Assembly: GCA_030278955.1 (NCBI GenBank)
Contig: JAOANR010000003.1
Span: 24,691,227-24,755,226 of the forward strand
DNA: 64,000 nt
From: Hygrophila difformis
Lineage: Eukaryota > Streptophyta > Magnoliopsida > Lamiales > Acanthaceae
Direction: 5' to 3'
In this document: piece after piece, positions 55,525 through 64,000 of the stretch
Numbering within the stretch: the first letter of the stretch is position 1
Layout: each line of letters opens with the position of its first letter
The notes under the pieces: generated by a model
The model's input: only the letters and a program-made list of their open reading frames with translations
Told to the model about the DNA's origin: nothing
The model's database searches: none
Position numbers and translations under genes: made by a program

Positions 55525-58500
55525 ATGAATGCAAATTATAATGAGACATGCCTAATTGACAGTGCTAGTACGCACACAATATTGAAAAGTGAGAATTATT
55601 TTTCTTATATAAAATTGGGAGATGCCCCAGTTAATATAATATGTGGAAGTGCAAATATGATCAAAGGCTCCGGAAGAGCTATAATGTTCCTTCTGAATGG
55701 GACAAAACTTATCATTGAAAATGCACTATTATCTCCCAAGTCCCGAAGAAACTTGTTGAGTTTTAGAGATATTCGCAGAAATGGATATCATATTGAGACA
55801 TTGACTGAAGGGACTGATGAATATTTATTGATTACCAATACAGTTCATAGTATGAAACATGTATTGGAAAAATTACTGTGCCTTGCATCTGGGCTATATT
55901 ATACAAATATATATAGTGAAGCTCATAGTTTAATAGACCAGAAGTCTATAATCCCAACCAAATTTATGATTTGGCATGATCGTTTTGGCCATCCTGGATG
56001 TACAATGATAAAGCGAATAATTGAAAATTCGCATGGTCATCCCCTGAAGGAAAAGAAATTTCCAGGGATGTGTTGCGTGTTCACAAGGAAAATTGATTAT
56101 TAGACCATCAGCAAGTGGGAATTGAATCCCCTGTATTTCTTGAACGAATTCAGGGTGATATATGTTGGCCTGTAGAACCACCATGTGGACCATTTAAATA
56201 TTTTATGGTATTAGTTGATGCATCAACTAGATGGTCTCACATTTGTTTATTATCAACACGCTATCAAGTATTTGCGAAGTTACTTGCTCAGATAATTAAA
56301 TTACGAGCACAATTCCCTGACTATCCAATTAAGAAAATAAGATTGGATAATGCTGCTGAGTTTTCATCACGTGCATTTGATGATTATTGCATATCCATTG
56401 AAATAACTATTGAACATCCTGTAGCATATGTTCATACACAAAATGGCCTGGTAGAGTCATTTATCAAAAGATTGCAACTGATTGCAAGACCAATATTGAT
56501 GAGTCGAAGTTACCTACATCGGCTTGGGGACATGCCATATTGCACGCAGCAACACTTGTAAGAATAAGACCGACAAGTTATCACAAATATTCTCCCCTAC
56601 ATTTGGTTTTCGGTCATGAGCCCAATGTTTCACATTTGAGAATTTTTGGGTGTGCGGTATATGTTCCAATTGCACCGCCCCAACGTACAAAAATGGGCCC
56701 CCAACGGAGATTGGGAATATATATCGGATATAAATCACCGTCTATTATTAAATACTTGGGAACCGAAAACAGGTGATTTATTTATTGCATGGTTTGTAGA
56801 TTGTCATTTTGATGATACAAATTTCCCGACATTAGGGGGAGATATGAATCAACCGAGAAAAGAGATTAATTGGAAAATGACATTTGATTTCCTTGATCCT
56901 CGTATGAAGGATTGTGAACTTGAAGTTCAGAAAATTATCCATTTACAAGGAATTGCAAATCAATTGCCAGATGCAATGTGTGACTCCAGAAGAGTTAATA
57001 AATCACATACCCCAGCAGTGAATGTTCCAATTAAATTAAATGTCCATGAAGAAAAAATAACAAGTGCTAATGAATCCAGTACACGCCTGAAGCGTGGTAG
57101 ATCCATTGGATCAAAAGATAAGAATCCTCGAAAGAAGTGAGATTCACATTGTGACAAAACTCAATCTCCTGAAGAGCAAACTCCTGAAGAGGAAGAAGTT
57201 ATAGAAACTTCAATAAATTTTGTCACTAATAGAAAATACTGGAATAGGAAAGATACTGATGTGAATAATGTATTTTCCTATAATGTAGCACTTGAAATTA
57301 TGGAACAAGGTGATGATCAAGAACCCAGCTCGGTTGAGGAATGTCGGCAAAGAATTGATTGGCCAAAATGGAAAGATGCAATCCAATCTGAATTGGATTC
57401 GCTGGCAAAACGAAATGTTTTTGGACCTGTAGTCCAAACACCTGAAGGTACAAAACCCGTGGGTTATAAATGAGTTTTTGTTAGAAAAAAAATGAACAGA
57501 ATGAAATAATTCGATATAAAGCCAGATTGGTTGCTCAAGATTTTTTCCAAAGACCAGGTTTTGATTATGATGAAACATATTCACCTGTAATGGATAGAAT
57601 TACATTCAGATTTCTAATCTGTTTGCGAGTACACCAAAGGCTTGAAATGTGCCTTATGGATGTTGTTACTGCGTATCTATATGGATCATTAGATACTGAT
57701 ATTTATATGAAAGTGCCCGAAGCATTTAAAATACCTGAAGCATTTAAATCAAAGCCCAAGGAATTATATTCAGTAAAATTGCAAAAGTCATTATATGGGC
57801 TTAAACAATCAGGGCGAATGTGGTATAACCGTCTAAGTGAATGTTTGATTAAAGAAGGTTATACAAATGATCCAGTATGCCCATGTGTTTTTATAAAGAA
57901 AACTGGATCAAATTTTGTGCTTATTGCAGTATATGTTGATGATATTAATCTAATTAGAACTCCTTAAGAGTTACATTCTGCAATCGAATACTTGAAAAAA
58001 GAATTTGAAATCAAGGATTTTGGGAAGACAAGATTTTGCCTTGGTTTACAAATTGAACATTTTGAGAATGGAATATTTATCCATCAAGCGACTTATACCC
58101 AGAAGGTATTAAAACGATTTTATATGGATAAAGCTCATCCATTGAACATCCCGATGGTGGTCAGACCGCTTGATCCCTTGAAAGATCCATTCACGCCTAA
58201 AGAGAAAGATGAAAAAAATATTTGGTCCTGAAGTACCATATCTCAGTGCTATTGGGGCACTTATGTATCTTGCTAATTGTACAATGCCTGATATAGCATT
58301 TTCAGTTAATTTATTGGCACGGTTTAGTGCTTGCCCCACAAAGCGACATTGGCAATGTATTAAACACATTTTTCGATACCTTCAAGGTACACATGATCTC
58401 GGCTTATTTTACTCCAATAAAGATGATAATGCATTGATTGGGTATGCTGGTGTTGGGTATTTATCGGACCCGCACAAAGCCAAGTCCCAGACGGGCTATA

Positions 58501-58934
58501 TATTTACTTGTGGCAGTACTGCAGTTTCCTGGAGATCTGCTAAACAAACATTAACTGCCACATCTTCTAATCATGCTGAAATATTGGCAATTTATGAAGC
58601 CAACCGAGAATGTGTTTGGTTAAGATCATTGACCCATCATATCCTGAAGAATTGTGGGTTAATATCTGATGAAAAGCTTCCCCCAACATTATTGTATGAA
58701 GATAATGCAGCTTGCATAGCTCAATTGAAAGGAGGATATATCAAGGGAAATCAAACAAAGCATATTTCGCCAAAGTTCTTCACTCATGATCTTCAAAAGA
58801 ATGGTGAAATTGAAGTGCAGCAAGTTCGATCAGACAATAATCTGGCGGATCTATTGACCAAGGCATTGCCGACCGCAACATTCAAGAAACTTGTGAATAG
58901 AATTGGAATGCGGCGGCTTAAAGATCTCCAATGA
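55525..58934 (+). pseudogene. Copia pol: protease, integrase, reverse transcriptase, RNase H
   Basis: Protease: CLIDSASTHTIL (~55550), a variant seen in some plant copia lineages. GAG-pre-integrase: WHDRFGHPGCTMIKRII (~55975). Integrase core: GDICWP, IRLDNAAEF and LVESFIKRL supply D, D and E (56155-56475). Reverse transcriptase: WPKWKDAIQSEL (57360), QDFFQRPGFDYDETYSPV (57535), QKSLYGLKQSGRMWYNRL (57785) and the catalytic YVDD at 57932-57943. RNase H and end: SAIGALMYLANCTMPDIAFS (58245), LYEDNAACIAQLKGG (58695) and NNLADLLTKALP (58840). Stops at 56103, 57473 and 57967, plus frameshifts near 56560, 57140 and 58215, inactivate it. Confidence 0.88.
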
Positions 58935-59060
58935 TGTACAAAACAGGGGGAGCAACGAATACAAGAATACTGTACTCTTTTTCCTTCACTAGGATTTTTT
59001 TTCGCACAGGGTTTTTTCCTAGTAAGGTTTTAACGATGCATATTCTTTGTATAGAGGACA

Positions 59061-59073
59061 TCCAAAGGGGGAG
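59061..59073 (+). promoter_or_regulatory. Polypurine tract of the copia element
   Basis: CCAAAGGGGGAG lies directly before the 3' LTR start TGTTACAC. Confidence 0.8.
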
Positions 59074-59452
59074 TGTTACACACGTAAGTGTGTAGGTTGG
59101 ATGTCTTCACTACATAATACTACAAGAAGTATGTGGTCTTGTGTATTGCAGTACATAGTACTACAGTTTAAATGTAGTCTTGTGTATTGTAGTATATAGT
59201 AGTACAACCTAAATGTAGTCTTGTGTATTGTAGTACATATTAGTACAGCCTAAACGTAGTCTTGTATGAATCACTATAAATAGCTGAGTAATGGAACGAG
59301 GATAACATACTTCCTCTTCAATCTCTCAACCTAGCTCTCTAATTCACTGCATTCCGTTGCTATTTCCGTTCCTACTCTTAATTGTCTTCATTTACGTTCT
59401 TCAAGCCTATATACATAAGCTAATAGGTCTATAGAGTTATATTTCCATAACA
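59074..59452 (+). repeat. 3' LTR of the copia element (379 bp, expanded)
   Basis: Matches 54049-54345 except for two extra 41-bp units in 59125-59262 (core AAATGTAGTCTTGTGTATTG). The length difference, 82 bp, is exactly two units. Confidence 0.9.
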
Positions 59453-60828
59453 GAAAAAACTTATTAGTATTTCATAATTTAAATAAAATAGTACTTCTTC
59501 TTTCATCAAAAAAATTTAACATTTTTTTTGGGTTGTTATGAAATAATTTTAACATTTTTTTTTGGATAAATTTTTTCCATTTCCACTACTTTTTTCCTTT
59601 ATTTCTCTCTCATCTATTTGAATCTTCACTATTCATTTATCCATTTCTTAAAAACTCGTGCCACTACTCAATGTTAATATTATTTGATTATAGAGGTATT
59701 ACTTAACTTGGAATTAGAAGTTTAATATTATATGATTATTTTTAATATAAATGTATTTATAGAGGTAGTACTTAATTTGGAAATAGAAGTTTAATAGCAT
59801 ATTGATTATTTTTAATATAAATGTATTTATATATTTATATACTACTATAAAATATTTGAGTATATTTTAAGGGTTGATCGATAGTGCAAGAGTTATAGCC
59901 CGTTTGGAAGGGTTTTTGAAAAAAGTAGAAGCCAAAAACAAAAGCAAAAATGTAAGCCAAAAATAAAATTAGATAATTTTTGTATTTGGATGAAATTTTT
60001 GAAAAGCAGGGTTTTTTTTCCCAAAAGCGTGTTGGATGAGTAAAAATAAAAAAGTGTTTTCGGAATTAATAATTATGGAAATGTACATGCTACTTATATG
60101 AGAATAATATATATTTATAGTGTAATTTAAATAAATTAGTATGTACATTTAAGAATTTGCACACATTTCTAGGAACTTTTGGCATTTTTTTTGGGCGAGA
60201 CACCCCTAACAAACAAACACCACTTTTCTATCAGAAATGTTTGGAAAAAAAGCAAAAGCAAAAAAAACACTCATCCAAAATCCCATCCAAACGGGTCCAA
60301 ACGGGACCTTGTTTGGGCCTTTGGACCTAGTTTGAATATAAGCTGTTCAGCAAAAAAAAAAAAATTAGTAATTTTATAAAGTAGCAGTAAGGAATGGTTA
60401 CTATTTACTACATTAATGCTGAAAAGATTGGAAACAATTACAAAGCTAAACAAAATAAAAAAGAAAATCGACATTGCATGGAAATGGATTTTATTGATTT
60501 TTTTTTCTTTTTGGTACAAAACATCTTGGTTGGAGGGAGTTCGCATAATTCCTGAGCTCGAAAGACCGGGAAAGGAGGGGCTTAAACCCAATGTATCATA
60601 TTAGTGTTTAGTTTTACTAAAGTATGTTGCATATTTATTTCACTATTGTAGTCATAAAAATAAAAGTTATGGTTTTGAGGCTAAAATGATATAAATTGAA
60701 AAGTTAAGTGGGGTGTATTTAATTAAGATTTTATAGGATTTTTTTGGACATTTCAAGTTTGGGTATATTCAATTTAGATTTTAAAAGTTGTACAAAAATT
60801 TTGAGATATTCAATAGTGATTTTAAAAA
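59453..60828. other. AT-rich spacer
   Basis: No gene recognised. 59700-59830 contains two similar ~70-bp stretches (GGAATTAGAAGTTTAATA and GGAAATAGAAGTTTAATA). Confidence 0.4.
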
Positions 60829-60829
60829 G

Positions 60830-61003
60830 GGGTTGGAGACTTACCTCAGTGGTCAAGTCCACCGACTCCCAATCAATAGGTTGGGGGTTGGATCCCCACC
60901 CGACCCCCTATCCCTTTCCTTTATCCGCATTTATAATTTGTGTGGCTTGAGCTCCCACACATCTTTGCCTACATATGAGTGTCAATGTTTACAAAAAATA
61001 ATA
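60830..61003 (+). mobile_element. tRNA-derived SINE with an 11-bp target duplication
   Basis: Body of ~174 bp with box A-like CCTCAGTGGTCAAGTCC, box B-like GGGGGTTGGATCC and 3' part GTGTGGCTTGAGCTCCCACA and ATGAGTGTCAATGTTTAC. ATTTTAAAAAG flanks it at 60819-60829 and 61004-61014. Confidence 0.8.
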
Positions 61004-61104
61004 ATTTTAAAAAGTTTTTAAAAATCTATGTACTCAATATATATTTTAAAAAATCATTAAAAATTTTGAGGTATTTAATAGTGCATGCATTTAAATCTTT
61101 ATAG

Positions 61105-61222
61105 GGTTGGGGGTTCGATCCCCACTCGACCCCCTATCCCTTCCCGTTATCCCCATTTGTAATTTATGTGGCTTGGGCTCCCACACACCTTTGCCGACAC
61201 ATGAGTGTCAATGTTTACCAAA
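61105..61222 (+). mobile_element. 5'-truncated SINE copy inside a tandem duplication
   Basis: Repeats the box B and 3' part of the preceding SINE (GGGGGTTCGATCC, GTGGCTTGGGCTCCCACACA). The sequence after it also repeats the sequence after the first copy (TTTTTAAAAATCTATGTACT), so it arose with its flank as a ~215-bp tandem duplication and not by a new insertion. Confidence 0.75.
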
Positions 61223-61657
61223 AAAATAATAATTTTAAAAAGTTTTTAAAAATCTATGTACTCAATATAGATTTTAAAAAATCTTTAAAAATTTTGAGGT
61301 ATTTAATAGTGCATGCATTTTAAATCTTTATAGATTTTAATGAATTTTATTAAAAAAATATAACTATACAAAATCTCTTCAAACAATCAAAGATTTCTAC
61401 AGATTCTGTCAAGGCAGCCAAACTCTATACAAAATCAACCAATTCTATGTGGAGTCTATGAATTGTCTAAATCCACGGACTTTTTAAAATCCATAAAAAT
61501 CTCAATTCAATACATCCCTCTAAGTGTCAATTTAATATTATTAGGACTCAATTGGTCACTAAGAGGAAAGATATAGAACTAAAAGGGGCAATAATAATAT
61601 AAAGGATATAAATATTTAATATAAATTTGAAAGGTAAAAGAAATGGGGACGGTTACG
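61223..61657. other. AT-rich spacer
   Basis: The second flank repeat ends at about 61335; the rest has no feature I can support. Confidence 0.4.
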
Positions 61658-62762
61658 GTACTGTGGGTAAAACCACAGTACATCAAGGCATCAATAATAG
61701 CAATTCAAAAACATCCAGCGATTGTAGGTTAACAAGGATATAATTGTCATAATACCATAATAGTTCATTTTAATAACAAATCATTTCACCAACAAGGCAA
61801 GTATTTTAGACATATTATTATATCTAATATTTATTAGTATGTTATCATATTTAATATTTGGTAAATTATATCAAATATTTGGTAATCCATATCTAATATT
61901 TCAAATAATATCTTTTTATGATCAAAGATACGTATCAAATTTATTAATAGATCATTTTAGCGATGTTACCAAAAATAATTGAGTGATGCTATAAAATATA
62001 TTTTAGGGACCACAAGTAGAGGAATTCAGCGACCATATCTAGCATAATTCAGCGACACTACCAAGAATAATTCAGCGACACAACCAATAATGATTCTGCG
62101 ATTTTACTAAAAACAATTCCGTGGTGCTACCATAAATAATGAAAGGATGCAATCAAATACATTTCAGCGACCACAAGTAGAGGAATTCAGCGTCTGTACC
62201 AAGCTGAATTCAGCGACACTACCAAGAATAATTCAGCGATGCTACCAAATATAATTCCGCGGTACTACTAAAAACAAATCAGTGATGCTATCAAATATAT
62301 TTCAGCGACTATAAGTAGAGGAATTCAACGACAATACCTAGAAGAATTCAGCGACTCTACCCATAATAATTTAGCGACTCAACTAAGAAGAATTCAGCGA
62401 TGCTACGGAACACTTCAGTGATGATATCAAAAACAATTCAGTGACATTTACAGGAACAATTCAGCGACGATACCAAGAACACTTCAGCGATGCTATCAAG
62501 AACAATTCAACGACTTTTTCATCAACAATTCAAGGACTCAACTGGAAACATTTCAGGTACATTTTTATACCGAATGATACATGTTTCGTCGCTGAATTAT
62601 ACATTAATTGTCGCTGAATTATATATTACTTATATGTTAGTAGCAAAAAAACTCTCTCATTTCCGTTCATTTATTTTTACGCAAATTTACTATTTTAACC
62701 TTAAATTAATCTCAACCATCAATTTACAAAATGCATCAACGGTGTAGGAGCATCCGCAGTAC
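61658..62762. mobile_element. Possible non-autonomous DNA transposon filled with CAGCGA repeats
   Basis: The left end GTACTGTGGGT and the right end, complement GTACTGCGGAT, form an 11-bp imperfect inverted repeat. GCGGATGCTC at the right end is typical of several plant MITE-like families. The left end also folds on itself (GTACTGTGG and CCACAGTAC). No ORF. No clear target duplication was found, so superfamily is open. Confidence 0.35.
61985..62635. repeat. CAGCGA-core repeats in two orders, with inverted copies
   Basis: Some 25 degenerate ~20-bp units built on ATTCAGCGAC or ATTCAGCGATGCTACCAA. A larger period of ~145-160 bp is marked by GACCACAAGTAGAGGAATTC or GACTATAAGTAGAGGAATTC at about 62010, 62168 and 62305. 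Two copies in opposite orientation (GTCGCTGAATTA) end the block at 62585-62625. Confidence 0.85.
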
Positions 62763-62768
62763 ATCATG

Positions 62769-63033
62769 CAGGGGCGGATCTATGTACATTTTAGGGGTGG
62801 GACGTGACACCACTTAAATTGATGAAACTATTATTTTAGGGTAAAATTTTTTTTTTTACATTTAATTAAATTAGGCTTGGTGACACCACTTAATTTTTAT
62901 GGTGACACCACAATCATTCATTTCAACTAAGTTTTCCTATAGATTTTTGTGTTATAACTACTATCCCTAATTTAAATATAGCTTCCACTATTTTTTGGGA
63001 CACCCCTTGAAAAAATTTTTGGATCCGCCACTG
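62769..63033. mobile_element. hAT MITE with a perfect 8-bp target duplication
   Basis: A 265-bp element CAGGGGCGGATC...GATCCGCCACTG flanked by ACATCATG at 62761-62768 and 63034-63041. CAGGGGCGGA ends are typical of a hAT MITE group. The interior repeats GGTGACACCAC. Confidence 0.92.
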
Positions 63034-63283
63034 ACATCATGTCTCCGCACCCTAACAACCAATTTGGAATTTATTACAGGGGAGAAATAGCATACTACTA
63101 TTAGCCAAGATCAGTCTTGATTTTTCTAATTAATAAATATATCATATAAACCACAAAGACCTCTGCATACACGAGGATCATGCAATAGAACCTTTATTAT
63201 CTATACCGAGACAAATTTACATAAACACCACTTTTTTTTTGTGTGTGTACTTTTTTTTCTTTCTTTTTTTTTTAAGGAAAATG

Positions 63284-63480
63284 GGAGCAGATTTGGTGCA
63301 GGTGTCTGTATATGCAGACACCATGTGTGATGAATGAAATGATGTGTTTTGTGTGATGAGCGATATATTTTTTATGATGGAAAAATATATGGTGAGGGAT
63401 ATCATTTCTGTGAAGCGTGATATGTTTTTTTTATATATATATATATATTTGCACATGCATATGTTTAAAGAAGTTGTACT
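63284..63480 (+). repeat. Copy of the GTGATGAGAG dispersed repeat
   Basis: Opens with a small palindrome, arms GGTGTCTG and CAGACACC (63301-63322), then GTGATGAGCGATAT-type words and a TA run, ending near AAGAAGTTGTACT. Confidence 0.6.
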
Positions 63481-63529
63481 GTAACTGGATTGGAAAAAAA
63501 TACTTATAATTCACTTCTAACACGAATGG

Positions 63530-63745
63530 ATATAGGGTGCAGGTGGCTGCATATACAACCACCCTTTATGTGATGTGAGAATTATGTTGTATGATTGATA
63601 AAATTGTGTATTTTGTGTGATTGGAGAGATATTTCGTGTGATGAGAAAATATGTGATGAGAGAAGTATTTTATGTGATGCGAGATATGTTTTTTGTAATA
63701 TCTATGCATACATACTAATAAAGAGGTTGTACTAAGTACCGGATT
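63530..63745 (+). repeat. Copy of the GTGATGAGAG dispersed repeat
   Basis: Opens with the palindrome GGTGGCTG/CAACCACC (63542-63563), then GTGTGATTGGAGAGATATTT and GTGATGAGAGAAGTATTTT, and ends TAATATCTATGCATACATA and AAAGAGGTTGTACT. Confidence 0.6.
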
Positions 63746-63952
63746 GTTCAAACACATTCATCTCCTTAGCTTTTAGCATTCGAAACTCCAAACTCTAAAC
63801 TCTAATTTAAAATTGCATTACCAAACACCATTATTCAAATTTGAAACTATTTTTCACCATTAATTTCAAACTCCGGACTCTAAACTCCAAACTTCAGACG
63901 CTAAACTCTAATTATTTCCCAACCATGACCTAACTAATTAATTTATTCAAAC
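63746..63952. other. Spacer with AAACTCYAAACTC words
   Basis: Short repeats of AAACTCTAAACTC/AAACTCCAAACTTC type. No gene. Confidence 0.4.
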
Positions 63953-64000
63953 GGGGATGAAGACTTTGCCCAAGTGGTTAAGTCACTAGGCTTCCAATGG
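63953..64000 (+). mobile_element. 5' end of a tRNA-derived SINE, cut by the window edge
   Basis: GGGGATGAAGACTTTGCCCA then AGTGGTTAAGTCAC (box A-like), matching the heads at 16931, 53036 and 60830. Confidence 0.6.

Larger units (their letters stand above)
54049..59452 (+). mobile_element. Decayed Ty1/copia retrotransposon with both LTRs
   Basis: LTRs at 54049-54345 and 59074-59452, gag at 54507, pol to 58934, and a purine tract before the right LTR. Coding order is protease, integrase, reverse transcriptase, RNase H, which defines copia. Many stops and frameshifts break pol. The expected 5-bp duplication is not clean (AAAAA and GAAAA), partly because the flank is an A run. Confidence 0.88.

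Noticed and set aside
60830..61003. Possible tRNA gene from box A and box B
   Set aside because: There is no cloverleaf or acceptor stem. The 3' tail, target duplication and multiple dispersed copies mark a SINE.

Overview
The window looks like repeat-dense intergenic DNA from a flowering plant, probably a eudicot. It is AT-rich and packed with nested LTR retrotransposons, a mudrA-type Mutator-like element (MULE) with introns, a Helitron relic, Stowaway and hAT MITEs, tRNA-type SINEs, and AAT microsatellites. I see no intact housekeeping gene, rRNA, tRNA gene or CRISPR array. The best small-gene candidate is a 108-aa reading frame at 23914-24240 on the minus strand.

Layout. (1) 1-15614 is a nest. 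A minus-strand gypsy-type element (5' LTR 15055-15614, gag to 13649) is broken by an Athila-like element (1-104 and 8228-13648; tRNA-Asp-type primer site at 13523). That element is broken in turn by a young gag-only element with 3-kb LTRs (105-8222, 5-bp target duplication GACAA). (2) 15615-18040 is AT-rich spacer with a SINE and a dimeric hAT-like MITE. (3) About 18045-31913 is a MULE of the ULP1-carrying ('Kaonashi') kind. A plus-strand DUF1985/ULP1-protease pseudogene converges on a minus-strand mudrA-type transposase pseudogene. Between them lie a possible small gene, a 41-bp minisatellite and an ~840-bp tandem triplication. (4) 31914-41079 is AT-rich DNA with three Stowaway MITEs, SINEs, a long AAT microsatellite and a decayed Helitron helicase with an internal duplication. 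(5) 41080-52226 is a second gag-only LTR element (target duplication GGTGT). Its gag is interrupted by two fragments of Tekay-like chromoviruses, one keeping RNase H-integrase-chromodomain sequence. (6) 52227-54048 is AT-rich DNA with a microsatellite, a SINE and an uncharacterised dispersed repeat. (7) 54049-59452 is a decayed Ty1/copia element with both LTRs. (8) 59453-64000 holds SINE copies, a transposon-like unit filled with CAGCGA-core repeats, a hAT MITE with a perfect 8-bp target duplication, and two more copies of the dispersed repeat.

Nothing here forms a working pathway. Every multi-domain polyprotein or transposase has stops or frameshifts, except the single-ORF gag of the youngest element, which would need enzymes supplied in trans. 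The least explained signal is small hairpins inside LTRs. The Athila-like LTR has a dozen CAATTCGGT/ACCGAATTG palindromes on both sides of its TATA box. The young gag-only element has two arrays of short stem-loops whose paired positions change together. Two related LTRs carry hairpin sequence at the matching place. All alignments and counts were made by eye.
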